Source of the DNA: a virus
Direction: 5' to 3' (one strand)
IMG/VR virus record: IMGVR_UViG_3300020233_000057
Location: 49,069 to 113,068 of that record
DNA length: 64,000 bases
In this document: positions 39,501-46,507 of the stretch, piece after piece
Numbering within the stretch: the first letter of the stretch is position 1
Layout of the letters: every line of letters begins with the position of its first letter
Position numbers and translations under genes: made by a program
Notes under the pieces: model-generated
What the model saw: the letters and a program-made list of their open reading frames with translations, nothing else
Told to the model about the DNA's origin: nothing
Databases searched by the model: none

Positions 39501-39725
39501 GAGCGTCCTGTAGGGGATGCCCGACTTCTTTTCACAGGGCATTACCACCACCTATGCGTTAAGAACTTTGGGCCGCGTACATGGATACAGTGCCCTGCAC
39601 AGGACGGGGGTTCTATCTGGTGGCAGAACGCAACAGGGTCACAATCGTCCCCAGGGGCACTTGTGTGTACCGTTGGGGCTAACCAGGGTAATGAACTTGG
39701 GTACGATTTCTTGAGAATCCTGTAG
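36573..39725 (+). CDS. Metallophosphatase with two inteins
   Basis: ATG at 36573 (GGTGGAG upstream). 1050 aa as encoded, 423 aa after removing inteins. Extein holds the calcineurin-like motifs: LSDWQIGK (motif I), GMGDLVEQ (II), GGVGGNHGENR (III), and FTHGHLC ... FTGHYHHL (IV/V). Both inteins sit inside or right beside metal-binding motifs, so the enzyme is dead until they splice out. Acts on phosphoesters, perhaps nucleic acids; no exact substrate. Between head genes and whiB. Confidence 0.8.
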   Translation: MGLSDDIENLEVVQGTKRRQAEAQRVERTHPKGWESGVEFTGQTGVLSTGPRTVPGAPSNAEWTDLLNVWDLDPEVYEIDPNYNPEFRAWDANMGAGSIERFYYYKARIRLRAAYYGLDIKELLVGIGRHKKPKRSLLIPDEPVDLLMCLSDWQIGKALSDDTPVLTPGGWVLHGHLRAGDSVYGVNGNPVRVLSVTGSAEQPCSRIGFDNGVSLVASGQHGWLGWDSRKASDGQPPQQQLVYTTQEIIQRRFIDQDAPDQAGEGFRIGLPQPVLLDSVQMGVDPYLWGAWISGGDADTGKIVVPLGDAAHWANLFETQATFHAVPQIGYVGIAIEGLLDDLYIAGLLSPGQIPPNLLLGSVSQRLRLLQGLLDVGASVTSSGIVKVTADIQIVDAVDWLVASLGMKTLRSQVQGLLPNTSGKPIYSVEFMPDGDREDHQVFRMKPKLAQLTTSDSGQSRSLLVRSVEPAGMVSAQCITVEGGLYLAGHDLVVTHNSDGDGVKGTIDRVMTSFDRVADYVADLRRINIDIGCLYLIGMGDLVEQCVAPETQVVTNSGTQRIDKLAIEGHAVLQTTRGEWVNADVKSFGKQRLLKITMSRMGVERTEWATPGHRWFRLDSSLDATDGEEVVTAELGQGDFLASTFADNPYQIDALGVQHGYGCPDGHSSSLNSPIPTSPDVRPFPRGDETPEYLMGWAAGYFATAGDVDETVHVSSTDVSALERYAWVCSHVGIGTQPITCKRYTTADGGFASSYRLALIESTIPEWFFVEEPHRLAFKQMVGALSNYLSCCDRDRYWCIESVEDVGREDEVYCAVVSETHAFALVNDLLTGNCWGNYPSQPFTVELNRREQLRLTRRCLRDGTIGLSKIVPRLILGGVGGNHGENRGGSSSSGGKAKAFTTPGDNDDVAIFEMVAEILSMNDDAFGHVKYVIPDEELAIVLDIGGVVVGFTHGHLCTKGGAVEQKVYNWWTGQMAGERPVGDARLLFTGHYHHLCVKNFGPRTWIQCPAQDGGSIWWQNATGSQSSPGALVCTVGANQGNELGYDFLRIL
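37044..38060 (+). mobile_element. Ala1-type intein (339 aa) in metallophosphatase
   Basis: First residue Ala (ALSDDTPVLTPGGW), last residues LVVTHN before Ser+1. Ala1 inteins skip the N-terminal thioester step. LAGLIDADG-like segments LWGAWISGGDAD and LLQGLLDVGASV are altered, so the endonuclease may be weak or dead. Confidence 0.8.
38205..39068 (+). mobile_element. Second intein (288 aa) in metallophosphatase
   Basis: Starts CVAPETQVVTNSG, block B WATPGHRWF, ends VNDLLTGN before Cys+1. One LAGLIDADG-like segment (LMGWAAGYFATAGDV). Inserted right after GDLVEQ. Confidence 0.8.
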
Positions 39726-39776
39726 TTGAATCATCATGACTGAATAGTCTAAGATGCACTATTGTTTCTGTATCCA

Positions 39777-40082
39777 ATGGTAAAGAGAGAGTCAGTGCAC
39801 CCTAAATGGGAAGATAGCTTAGATTACCTGTGGGAAGCAGAAGCTAAGTGCCGAGGGGCTAATCCTGGCATGTTCTTCCCCGAGCGGGGGGCGTCAACTA
39901 GGGCGGCAAAACAGGTTTGTAGCGATTGTAAGGTGAGGGCACAGTGTTTGGAGTCTGCTCTTGAATACAACGAAAAGTTTGGGATATGGGGTGGGTTAAG
40001 TGAACGTGAGCGGCGTAGAGTAAGACGCGAACGCGTACGCACCCGGAGAGAACAGGACAGTGGGGACGATACAGATGAGTGA
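39777..40082 (+). CDS. whiB: WhiB-family regulator
   Basis: ATG at 39777. Four Cys of the Fe-S cluster: AKC-RGANPGMFFPERG, then CSDCKVRAQC (C-x2-C-x5-C), and the G-x-WGG turn FGIWGGLSERERR followed by a basic tail that contacts DNA. 101 aa, usual size. WhiB proteins are actinobacterial; phage copies can repress or replace host WhiB regulators and lysogeny or superinfection control. Overlaps a small leader frame. Confidence 0.9.
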   Translation: MVKRESVHPKWEDSLDYLWEAEAKCRGANPGMFFPERGASTRAAKQVCSDCKVRAQCLESALEYNEKFGIWGGLSERERRRVRRERVRTRREQDSGDDTDE

Positions 40083-40149
40083 AAATGCGTGTACCTCCTT
40101 GGGAGTCACCAGCAGTTCCGTTATCAGCGCGTGTGGGCAGACCCCATGA
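40075..40149 (+). CDS. Leader peptide before dNMP kinase, 24 aa
   Basis: ATG overlaps the end of whiB; the frame stops at TGA 40147-40149, overlapping the ATG of the kinase (ATGA). It allows ribosomes to pass from whiB to the kinase gene, which has no ribosome binding site of its own. Confidence 0.4.
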   Translation: MSENACTSLGVTSSSVISACGQTP

Positions 40150-40703
40150 TCATTGGTTTATCAGGCTGGGCAGGTAGTGGCAAAGACGCCATAGCAGACA
40201 TACTTGTCGACGACTTTTCGTTTACGAAAATGGGTTTTGCTGATCCCCTCCGTGAGATGGCACTTGCAATAAACCCAATTATCGACAGCGATGAAGGGCT
40301 TCGTTTCATCAGGTACAGTGATCTGCTGGATGACGTGGGATACGAAAGGGCAAAACGTGATCACCTAGAGGTACGACGTTTCTTGCAAGTCCTAGGCACA
40401 GAAGCAGTGCGGGAAATCATAGGCAAGGACACGTGGGTTACCATCGGGATGATGCGAGCTAAGAAATTCGAACGAGTCGTTTTCACAGATATGCGTTTCG
40501 CTAATGAAGCAGGCGCAATTGTTGCTGCTGGCGGAACTGCTGTACGCATTATAAGGCCAGGGGTGCAAGCAGTGAACGGACACACGTCCGAAAAGGATTT
40601 GGACCAATGGGATTTCGGTCACACCATCTACAACAATGGGGTTTTGGATGATTTGCCTCGGCGGGTGCTCGGAATGTTAGATAGGATAGCCCCGAAACCT
40701 TAG
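40146..40703 (+). CDS. Deoxynucleoside monophosphate kinase
   Basis: MIIGLSGWAGSGKDAIADIL gives the P-loop (GWAGSGKD) at the start; FADPLREM and FLQVLGTEAVR, DMRFANEA match phage dNMP kinases like T4 gene 1. Phosphorylates dNMPs for phage DNA synthesis. 185 aa. A GTG further upstream is possible but less likely given the ATGA coupling. Confidence 0.8.
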   Translation: MIIGLSGWAGSGKDAIADILVDDFSFTKMGFADPLREMALAINPIIDSDEGLRFIRYSDLLDDVGYERAKRDHLEVRRFLQVLGTEAVREIIGKDTWVTIGMMRAKKFERVVFTDMRFANEAGAIVAAGGTAVRIIRPGVQAVNGHTSEKDLDQWDFGHTIYNNGVLDDLPRRVLGMLDRIAPKP

Positions 40704-40712
40704 GGAGGAACA

Positions 40713-41348
40713 TTGTCGAAAAAGAATCGTGAGATCCGTAGGGTTCCGCCTGGATGGCAGCACCCAAAGTCTACAGACACCGATGCGTTTCCTTCTGCCG
40801 CGTGGGCACACCCATCTGTGATTACGCGTAACGAGATGGCACATGACTCTTACATTAGGGCATCGTTAGAGGACAGGTATCTTGGCCGAATGTCTCCCGG
40901 TGACCCAGAGGGCAATGAGGCCCGTATGGACGCTGTCACTAAGTACCGTCTCGACCTCGGGTTATCTGACGGGGAGACGTTTATCCCTATGCACGACCAG
41001 ACATTTGATGAGGCTTGTGTGGAATGGGAGTCATATCTGTTGCAGTGGATTTCTGGGGAGTATCCCAATCAGCCCGACGACATGCCGCAAACAGGCCCGG
41101 CTTTCGACGAATGGCATGGGCCTAAACCATCTCAACGGCAGAACAGTACCACGTTCCGCCCGACATTCGATGAGGCCCCGACTAGCTGGCAAGTGTACGA
41201 AACCATTACAGATGGGACCCCTGTGTCCCCTGTATTCGAACAGGTAAACGATCTATACCGATGGTTGATTTCTGACGGTGGGCGTGATGGGGCATGGAAC
41301 GAAATTGATGCTCTTGAAGTGGTGGAGTGTGCATTAGCTCGACCCTAG
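40713..41348 (+). CDS. Hypothetical phage protein, 211 aa
   Basis: TTG after GGGAGGAACA. Contains WQVYETITDGTPVSPVFE and LYRWLISDGGRD, a domain common in actinobacteriophages without known role. Trp/Pro-rich N-terminal half. Last gene before the first tRNA cluster. Confidence 0.7.
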   Translation: MSKKNREIRRVPPGWQHPKSTDTDAFPSAAWAHPSVITRNEMAHDSYIRASLEDRYLGRMSPGDPEGNEARMDAVTKYRLDLGLSDGETFIPMHDQTFDEACVEWESYLLQWISGEYPNQPDDMPQTGPAFDEWHGPKPSQRQNSTTFRPTFDEAPTSWQVYETITDGTPVSPVFEQVNDLYRWLISDGGRDGAWNEIDALEVVECALARP

Positions 41349-41358
41349 GTCTATCGAT

Positions 41359-41379
41359 GTCCCCCCCGTGTGTTATGAT
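41359..41379 (+). promoter_or_regulatory. Promoter of first tRNA cluster
   Basis: GTCC, 11 nt, TATGAT (41374-41379). Variant of the GTCA-11 family. Confidence 0.6.
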
Positions 41380-41388
41380 GAGATAGTC

Positions 41389-41445
41389 ATGAATCGTCTT
41401 CTGTATTCGTCCGCATCGTATTCGAGTCGCTCATCTAGCGACTGA
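41389..41445 (+). CDS. Ser/Tyr-rich leader peptide, 18 aa
   Basis: ATG 9 nt after TATGAT, no ribosome binding site. Of 18 residues eight are Ser and two Tyr: exactly the amino acids served by the five tRNAs that follow (one Tyr, four Ser). This could be a sensor of charged tRNA, or chance. Confidence 0.4.
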   Translation: MNRLLYSSASYSSRSSSD

Positions 41446-41467
41446 GGGCACGCGCGTGTCCTCTCTC

Positions 41468-41546
41468 GGGAGGGACGCTCCAAGGTGGACAACCTGGCTG
41501 TAACCCAGGTGCTTAGGCATGGTGAGTTCGATTCTCACCCCTCTCA
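41468..41546 (+). tRNA. tRNA-Tyr (GTA)
   Basis: Acceptor GGGAGGG/CCCTCTC, anticodon stem CCTGG with loop CTGTAAC, long-ish variable arm, T-loop TTCGATT. D-stem is imperfect. Confidence 0.8.
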
Positions 41547-41609
41547 CGACTTAGATCCATACCGGAATCTGTGTGTTCTCGGCAGCGAATCCGGTTTAGA
41601 TGTAAGCGA

Positions 41610-41698
41610 TGGAATGCCAACCGGACAAGCGTGCCGGGGCGCCCTGCTAAGGCGTTCGATCCCACATGGGGTTGGGGTGCAAGTCCTCGACGTTCCGC
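41610..41698 (+). tRNA. tRNA-Ser (GCT)
   Basis: Acceptor TGGAATG/CGTTCCG, loop CTGCTAA, long variable arm. T-loop region GGGGTGCAAGTCC lacks the usual TTC. Confidence 0.7.
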
Positions 41699-41700
41699 TT

Positions 41701-41747
41701 ATGTAACCGAACCTTTACAGGGAACGAATGTAGACGTTCGGTTACAT
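41701..41747 (+). other. Hairpin between tRNAs
   Basis: ATGTAACCGAAC pairs perfectly with GTTCGGTTACAT (12 bp). Possibly a processing signal or terminator. Confidence 0.6.
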
Positions 41748-41750
41748 ATT

Positions 41751-41833
41751 GGAGGGCGAACCGGCAAAGCGCTGGGGTCGTTTCGAAAGCGATACGTGTC
41801 GCGAGGCATGGGGTGCAACTCCTCCACTCTCCG
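41751..41833 (+). tRNA. tRNA-Ser (CGA)
   Basis: Acceptor GGAGGG/CTCTCC, D-stem CCGGC/GCTGG, loop TTCGAAA, variable arm. T-loop region GGGGTGCAACTCC lacks TTC. Confidence 0.7.
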
Positions 41834-41852
41834 CTCAGGATAGATTAGACAA

Positions 41853-41935
41853 GGAAGGACCGGCATTGGGGTGCCAAGCAGTTTTGAAAACTGTGGCTTC
41901 GTCAGGAGTTGGGGGTTCGAATCCCTCTCCTTCCG
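41853..41935 (+). tRNA. tRNA-Ser (TGA)
   Basis: Acceptor GGAAGGA/TCCTTCC, loop TTTGAAA, long variable arm, canonical T-loop TTCGAAT. Confidence 0.85.
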
Positions 41936-42017
41936 CAAATGAGATACATGTCCCTGCGTTAAGGGTCATGAGTCTTATATTCCTTGAGAGGATTTAGATA
42001 CATGATTCTCTCAACAT

Positions 42018-42100
42018 GGAGAGTGAATCGACAAGGTGTTGACGCCACCTGGAAAGTGGCCGGAGTCGTAAGGCTTGGGGATCGTGTCCTCCGCTCTCCG
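42018..42100 (+). tRNA. tRNA-Ser (GGA)
   Basis: Acceptor GGAGAGT/GCTCTCC, anticodon stem GCCAC/GTGGC with loop CTGGAAA, long variable arm; T-loop ATCGTGT is not canonical. Confidence 0.75.
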
Positions 42101-42154
42101 CAAAGTAGAAAGATGCAGCATCCCGGGTGACCATAGAATGGGGTATGATGCCGT

Positions 42155-42436
42155 ATGGAAGATTCTCAGATAATCCGCCGCAACCTCACCAATATCTGCA
42201 AGTTCTTAGGCCCCGTAGAACGAGGCGACATGGGTGCAGCACATAGTGTGCTTATAGCGATGGATCTCGACGAGTTACGTGGGGCCTTCCTAGCGGTAGC
42301 AGCAGCCTATGGGGTATTGGCCCGCATGTCTGGGGTAAACCTACACAATGTAGACAACCCAGATGCGATTGAAACGATTATCGCTAATTCGGATGTTGCA
42401 ATGAATGCGATGAAGGGTCGCATGGGGTACAACTGA
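42155..42436 (+). CDS. Helical hypothetical protein, 93 aa
   Basis: ATG 5 nt after TATGAT (42144-42149), leaderless pattern. LDELRGAFLAVAAAYGVLARM is a hydrophobic helix, not clearly membrane. Between the serine tRNAs and the tmRNA. Unknown. Confidence 0.65.
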   Translation: MEDSQIIRRNLTNICKFLGPVERGDMGAAHSVLIAMDLDELRGAFLAVAAAYGVLARMSGVNLHNVDNPDAIETIIANSDVAMNAMKGRMGYN

Positions 42437-42437
42437 T

Positions 42438-42458
42438 GTCACCCCCATGTGGTAGGGT
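42438..42458 (+). promoter_or_regulatory. tmRNA promoter GTCA-11-TAGGGT
   Basis: GTCA 42438-42441, 11 nt, TAGGGT 42453-42458, 15 nt before the tmRNA 5' end. Confidence 0.7.
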
Positions 42459-42473
42459 GTGTAGCAACAACTA

Positions 42474-42889
42474 GGGGCTGAAACAGGATTCGACAATGAG
42501 CCTGTGAGCGCCGAACGCAACCCGAGTTGCTCAGACTCGTGAAACGGGGCACCAAAATACACGCCGAGGACAACACCGAGGCTCCTGAATCTGACGCCCT
42601 TTGGGCAGAGTTTGATGCTTGCGAAAGCGTCCTCGTTTGATAGACGAGCAGGACGGGGTCTGACTGAACCTTGCTATCCAATCAGTCTGACAACACGGAC
42701 AGACGAGTTGACATTCAGGAAAGACTGAATGCCGGGACAGGCATACTGTTCACGACTGCGGGGAAAGACCCGCTAGTTGCGACAGGGGAAACCCCATTGC
42801 ACTGACGCTTCGGAAAGACGAAGGATGGTTGTACATCGGACAGCGTAATCTCTCATTGGACGGGGGTTCGATACCCCCCGGCTCCACCA
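42474..42889 (+). ncRNA. ssrA: tmRNA (ssrA), 416 nt
   Basis: Starts GGGGCTGAAACAGGATTCGAC and ends GGTTCGATACCCCCCGGCTCCACCA (shown in part), with encoded CCA: the tRNA-like domain of tmRNA. The tag frame runs 42563-42640: it opens AEDNTEAPES, has SDALWAEFDA in the middle and closes CESVLV before TGATAG, 25 codons. The usual LAA end is missing; a VLV/ALV-type end is known to me from mycobacteriophage tmRNA. Rescues stalled ribosomes by adding the tag. Several pseudoknot-like stems follow. Own promoter upstream. Confidence 0.9.
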
Positions 42890-42952
42890 AAAGGGTCACC
42901 CTACGGGGTGGCTCTTGCGCGTATGGTGGGAGTAGCGCCACGGGGGTACGTT

Positions 42953-43189
42953 ATGAAGGTATGGATCATACAAGAAGATTGCACAGGCGATGGGCTCTGC
43001 GAAGAGATTTGCCCTAACGTGTTCATTATGCGCGGCCGTAACCCCTTGGCCTACGCAGTTCAGAATGGGGTTGTCCTGGATACCCCCGGGGGGAGCGAAC
43101 AGGCGGCTGTCGTCCCTCAAGAATGCGAGGATGATGTATCAGAGGCGGCTGAGTCTTGCCCAGGCGAATGCATATTTGTCGAGGACTAG
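42953..43189 (+). CDS. Ferredoxin
   Basis: ATG after GGGGGT. Cys pattern DCTGDGLCEEICPNVF and SCPGECIF fits small actinobacterial ferredoxins (C-x5-C ... C-P). It has one Cys more than the 3Fe-4S type. 78 aa. Electron carrier; partner enzyme not seen in the window. Confidence 0.8.
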   Translation: MKVWIIQEDCTGDGLCEEICPNVFIMRGRNPLAYAVQNGVVLDTPGGSEQAAVVPQECEDDVSEAAESCPGECIFVED

Positions 43190-43192
43190 TCG

Positions 43193-44365
43193 TTAACGCA
43201 GCGCATCGTAAAGCTCTGCCAGAGTGAACATGTGTTCTGGCGAAGATACGTCGTCTGTAGAAACCCCATATTTGCTTTGCGTAAGCGCCTCAATGGCATC
43301 GGGGACAAGATCACTTTCTGCAATCTTCCCTTCCATCCACTGTGCAGCCTCATCAGATGAGAACCCTGGGAAGTGGATGTTCGCCATGCAGCGCCCAGGG
43401 CGTGCCATTGCCGGGTTCAGTTTGTCTACGGATACATTCGTAGATATGAGGGTCAACATGTTGAGCCCCTGCCCCATAATGCCGTCGGCGATGTTGAGGA
43501 TACGGCTAAGTGCCTGGCCTTTAGATGAGCGTTCGTCAACATTGACGAATTCGTCACCGTCTTCTATGATCAGTAGGAGATAATCCCCTCGGCCTTCCAT
43601 GCTGAATAGCAGATCGTTGAGATAGGTTGGGTCACCTAGCAGCCTGTCAGCGTCCGTAACGACAGACGAGAAACACCAGTCACGCCATTCACTGATCAGC
43701 GACAGGATCGACCTTGTCTTCCCTGTCCCCGGCGGACCCTGGAAGAGTATCAGTTTGCCTTCCCCATCCGGTTGGACGGAGCCCATGACCTCGGATATTT
43801 GGTGTCGTGTGTCGCAGGGATAGTTGGCTTCGATCTCTTCCCATTTAGTGACTTCAATGTTCCTGCGTCGATAGTCCGCTCCCCCTGTGTAGGGGTTTTG
43901 CATCCAGAACATCACTGGGACAATGTTGTTTGGAAGATCTGGGACAGGGATGGGGGGGTGCGGGGGAAGTAGAGATTTAACTGCCCCGATCCAGCGGTCT
44001 GCTTCACCTGAGTCGTTGACGGCGACTAGCAGCTCCCACTCCCCCCAATGGTCTTGTGTAAGCACTGCCGTAGAGTTCTTACGTTCAAAGGCTGCAACGT
44101 TTAGGGTCGATTTGACTTCCCCAACCTGTTTGATCTGTATACCGGGGGTTGCTGCTAATACTTCGATGACGCTAGACCACGTTGACGGGCTGTCAAACAC
44201 TTTTGTCGCGATGTAGTTGAAGTCGCCGTTTACCACTCGTTGCATCAAAAGGGTTTGGAAAACCGATTGGGGAGTGAGTCCGTTAGCGTTTAAATATGCT
44301 TCTGTTTCTCCGAAAGTCATACGACCAGTCTGCCATAGTTGGGGGGCAAAGTGTAGGGTTTCCAC
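43193..44365 (-). CDS. AAA ATPase with DUF5925-like N-terminus
   Basis: GTG at 44365 without a clear ribosome binding site. Residues 200-360 form the ATPase: Walker A GPPGTGKT, Walker B LLLIIEDGDE, sensor TLISTNVSVDKLNPAM and ARPGRC arginine finger. The first 190 residues look like the DUF5925 part found in Streptomyces ATP-binding proteins. Role unknown. Only minus-strand gene within the tRNA region. Confidence 0.75.
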   Translation of the reverse strand: METLHFAPQLWQTGRMTFGETEAYLNANGLTPQSVFQTLLMQRVVNGDFNYIATKVFDSPSTWSSVIEVLAATPGIQIKQVGEVKSTLNVAAFERKNSTAVLTQDHWGEWELLVAVNDSGEADRWIGAVKSLLPPHPPIPVPDLPNNIVPVMFWMQNPYTGGADYRRRNIEVTKWEEIEANYPCDTRHQISEVMGSVQPDGEGKLILFQGPPGTGKTRSILSLISEWRDWCFSSVVTDADRLLGDPTYLNDLLFSMEGRGDYLLLIIEDGDEFVNVDERSSKGQALSRILNIADGIMGQGLNMLTLISTNVSVDKLNPAMARPGRCMANIHFPGFSSDEAAQWMEGKIAESDLVPDAIEALTQSKYGVSTDDVSSPEHMFTLAELYDALR

Positions 44366-44440
44366 ATACAGATGGGACCGGGACAGCGGGTTGTGCCACT
44401 TTCTCTAAGCGTTGTCCCCCCTACCTGCTACTGTGCGAGC

Positions 44441-44854
44441 ATGGATTTGATCGCAACCATTGGGCTCCCTGCATCTGGTAAGACAACCTGGGCCAAAGGT
44501 ATCGTGTCTCGCTCGGGGGGTGCCGTGAAGAGGATCAACAGGGATGATTTACGTTGCATGGTCGATGTGGGGGTTTGGTCTGAGGAAAACGAGGTCACGA
44601 TCATAGCTGCCCGCGACGTCATCCTGGGTTGTTTCCTGGGGAGAGGATTTTCTGTTGTCTGCGATGACACGAATTTTCACCCATCGTGCATTGCAGCCCT
44701 GGAGGGTTTCGCTGTCATCTATGGGGCCAGGTTCCTTATACGAGATTTTCGCAGCGTCCCCCTAGATGAGTGCATTCGCCGCGACGCATCCCGCGAGGTG
44801 GGACACGTTGGTGAGGCGGTCATCCGCAAGATGCATGAAACATACTTGGCGTGA
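44441..44854 (+). CDS. Polynucleotide 5'-kinase
   Basis: ATG 6 nt after TACTGT (leaderless pattern). MDLIATIGLPASGKTTWAK carries the P-loop; RINRDDLR, DDTNFHP and FRSVPLDECIRRDASR match the kinase half of T4 Pnkp (lid and base-binding residues). 137 aa: kinase only; the 3'-phosphatase half is a separate gene at 11886. Phosphorylates 5'-OH ends left by anticodon nucleases. Next to the RNA ligase. Confidence 0.8.
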   Translation: MDLIATIGLPASGKTTWAKGIVSRSGGAVKRINRDDLRCMVDVGVWSEENEVTIIAARDVILGCFLGRGFSVVCDDTNFHPSCIAALEGFAVIYGARFLIRDFRSVPLDECIRRDASREVGHVGEAVIRKMHETYLA

Positions 44855-44888
44855 CCCAGGGTCATGCCCACCTAGTAAGGTGATCCCC

Positions 44889-45551
44889 ATGTTCGCTGCC
44901 TACCCTAAGATCAACGGCCTGTACAAGCGGGGGGAGAAAGGCAAGATCATCGACGGTCAGTTTAGCCTCCCCGTATTCGAGTACCTTCGCTACAACCAAT
45001 GGGTTTGGACCGAGAAGATCGACGGAACCAACATTAGGCTTGGGAAGGACCTCACAGACCCAGATGATTCCCTATACGATATCGGGGGTCGCACTGACCG
45101 TGCCCAGATCCCTTCTGCTCTTTTGGCACGCCTGATAGGTTTGCAAGAGACTATCCCATGGCGCGAATCCTTCCCAGACACCAACTATTACGTGACGTTG
45201 TATGGTGAAGGATATGGGGCTGGCATCCAGAAAGGAGGCGGGGATTACATTGCGGACAGCGTAGACTTCGTGCTGTTCGATGTGCGGGTAGGGCGTTATT
45301 GGCTTTCACGTGCAAACGTTGTTGATATTGCCAACAAATTGGGCATTGACGTAGTCCCTACGGTCCAATTCGATGGGGCTGCTACCGCCGACATTTGCAC
45401 AGCAGAAGGTTTCGTCGTAAATGGCCATATAGGGTCGCAGTGGCAAGGGGTTGCACACCCCGAAGGGATCGTAGGGCGTCCAGCAGTTGACATCTACGAC
45501 GGTAGAGGGAAACGTATCACTGTGAAGATAAAACGGAAGGACTATAGGTGA
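44889..45551 (+). CDS. RNA ligase (T4 Rnl2-like)
   Basis: ATG 7 nt after TAAGGT. Nucleotidyltransferase motif I EKIDGTNIR (lysine attacked by ATP), motif III region YYVTLYGEGYG, motif IV EGFVVNG, motif V ITVKIKRKDY. 220 aa. Seals nicks in RNA, here with the kinase just upstream to restore cut tRNAs. Coupled to the next gene by GTGA. Confidence 0.85.
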   Translation: MFAAYPKINGLYKRGEKGKIIDGQFSLPVFEYLRYNQWVWTEKIDGTNIRLGKDLTDPDDSLYDIGGRTDRAQIPSALLARLIGLQETIPWRESFPDTNYYVTLYGEGYGAGIQKGGGDYIADSVDFVLFDVRVGRYWLSRANVVDIANKLGIDVVPTVQFDGAATADICTAEGFVVNGHIGSQWQGVAHPEGIVGRPAVDIYDGRGKRITVKIKRKDYR

Positions 45552-45937
45552 GACCGGATGATCTTCCTGCAATGGCAGGAAAAACGAAAATGTATGTCGT
45601 TGTCCGCGGGGATCTCCCCCCGGGGCTTCGTGCCGCCCAGGTTGGCCACGCAGTCGCAGAGATGTGCCTACGGGCTCCTGACGCATCAAAGAGTTGGCAT
45701 GACGACCCTAACGGGAATTACCTTATCGTTCTAGAAGTAGATGACCAGCAAGCGCTACTTGACTTCTACTACAGGATCAAGCATTGGGTTGATGTACGTG
45801 AAGTATTCCGTGAACCCGATTTGTCCTTTGAGGCGACAGCATTTGCTGCGATCCCTTCCCCAAGCGTGGCGCACCTATTCTCACACCTCATATTGGCCTA
45901 CTCCCATCGCAGATGGTGGCCGAGGTTTAGACGATGA
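45548..45937 (+). CDS. Peptidyl-tRNA hydrolase 2 (Pth2-like)
   Basis: GTG in a GTGA overlap with the ligase. KMYVVVRGDLPPGLRAAQVGHAVAEM is the PTH2 opening (K-x-V-R-D-L and GxxxAQxxHA), then VREVFREPDL and TAFA near the active site. Frees tRNA from stuck peptides; fits with the tmRNA. The usual final TxLALGP is not seen and the C-terminus (SHLILAYSHRRWW) differs. Confidence 0.75.
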   Translation: MRPDDLPAMAGKTKMYVVVRGDLPPGLRAAQVGHAVAEMCLRAPDASKSWHDDPNGNYLIVLEVDDQQALLDFYYRIKHWVDVREVFREPDLSFEATAFAAIPSPSVAHLFSHLILAYSHRRWWPRFRR

Positions 45938-46479
45938 CTGATCTTCCATTGCTCACCCCGAACCTTGACGATTTCCATGAAGCATGGGATTGGCTCTATG
46001 GACATCCATACTTTCGCTATAGGGACGGCCCGATGAAGGGAAGCGAGGGTTTCACCATCGCATACGATCTCATTGTGGTAAAAGTGAATCCTGTTAATGA
46101 TCGTGTCGAAGATGATGATTCCCTGAACACCAAGACCAACATTTGGGTAGAGTGTGGGCCGTTGGAGGACGATGGGGGCCAGACGCATGATTGGGAATTG
46201 GACTGTGGCGGGGATACGTTTGAGGACGCTATCATTGCTTTGGCAAAGATTGTCATGCGGGTTCATGGGGACTATCCCAAGTGGACCATATGCTCACACT
46301 GCCTAGTCGATTACCCATCTGGCCCTAGCGGAAACAACGACGTCTGGTTTCATTCCCCTGAATGCGAGGAGCACGGGGCCGTTCGTTTGGTCACACGTCC
46401 CGTTGCAGGGCGCGATGACATAGTTGCAATGGTACCGCTGTCGGAAGTATTTGGTTGCGAACATTTCCCATCCGGTTAG
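45934..46479 (+). CDS. Hypothetical protein, 181 aa
   Basis: ATGA overlap. Mixed domain with CSHC (residues 119-122) and later CEEH, CEHF. KTNIWVECGPLEDDGGQTHDW is a common pattern in actinobacteriophage proteins. Unknown function; end of the repair operon. Confidence 0.65.
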   Translation: MTDLPLLTPNLDDFHEAWDWLYGHPYFRYRDGPMKGSEGFTIAYDLIVVKVNPVNDRVEDDDSLNTKTNIWVECGPLEDDGGQTHDWELDCGGDTFEDAIIALAKIVMRVHGDYPKWTICSHCLVDYPSGPSGNNDVWFHSPECEEHGAVRLVTRPVAGRDDIVAMVPLSEVFGCEHFPSG

Positions 46480-46480
46480 T

Positions 46481-46501
46481 GTCACCCCCATGTGGTAGGG
46501 T
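46481..46501 (+). promoter_or_regulatory. GTCA-11-TAGGGT promoter
   Basis: Same 21 bp as the tmRNA promoter. Leads into gene-free structured sequence. Confidence 0.7.
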
Positions 46502-46507
46502 GTCGGT

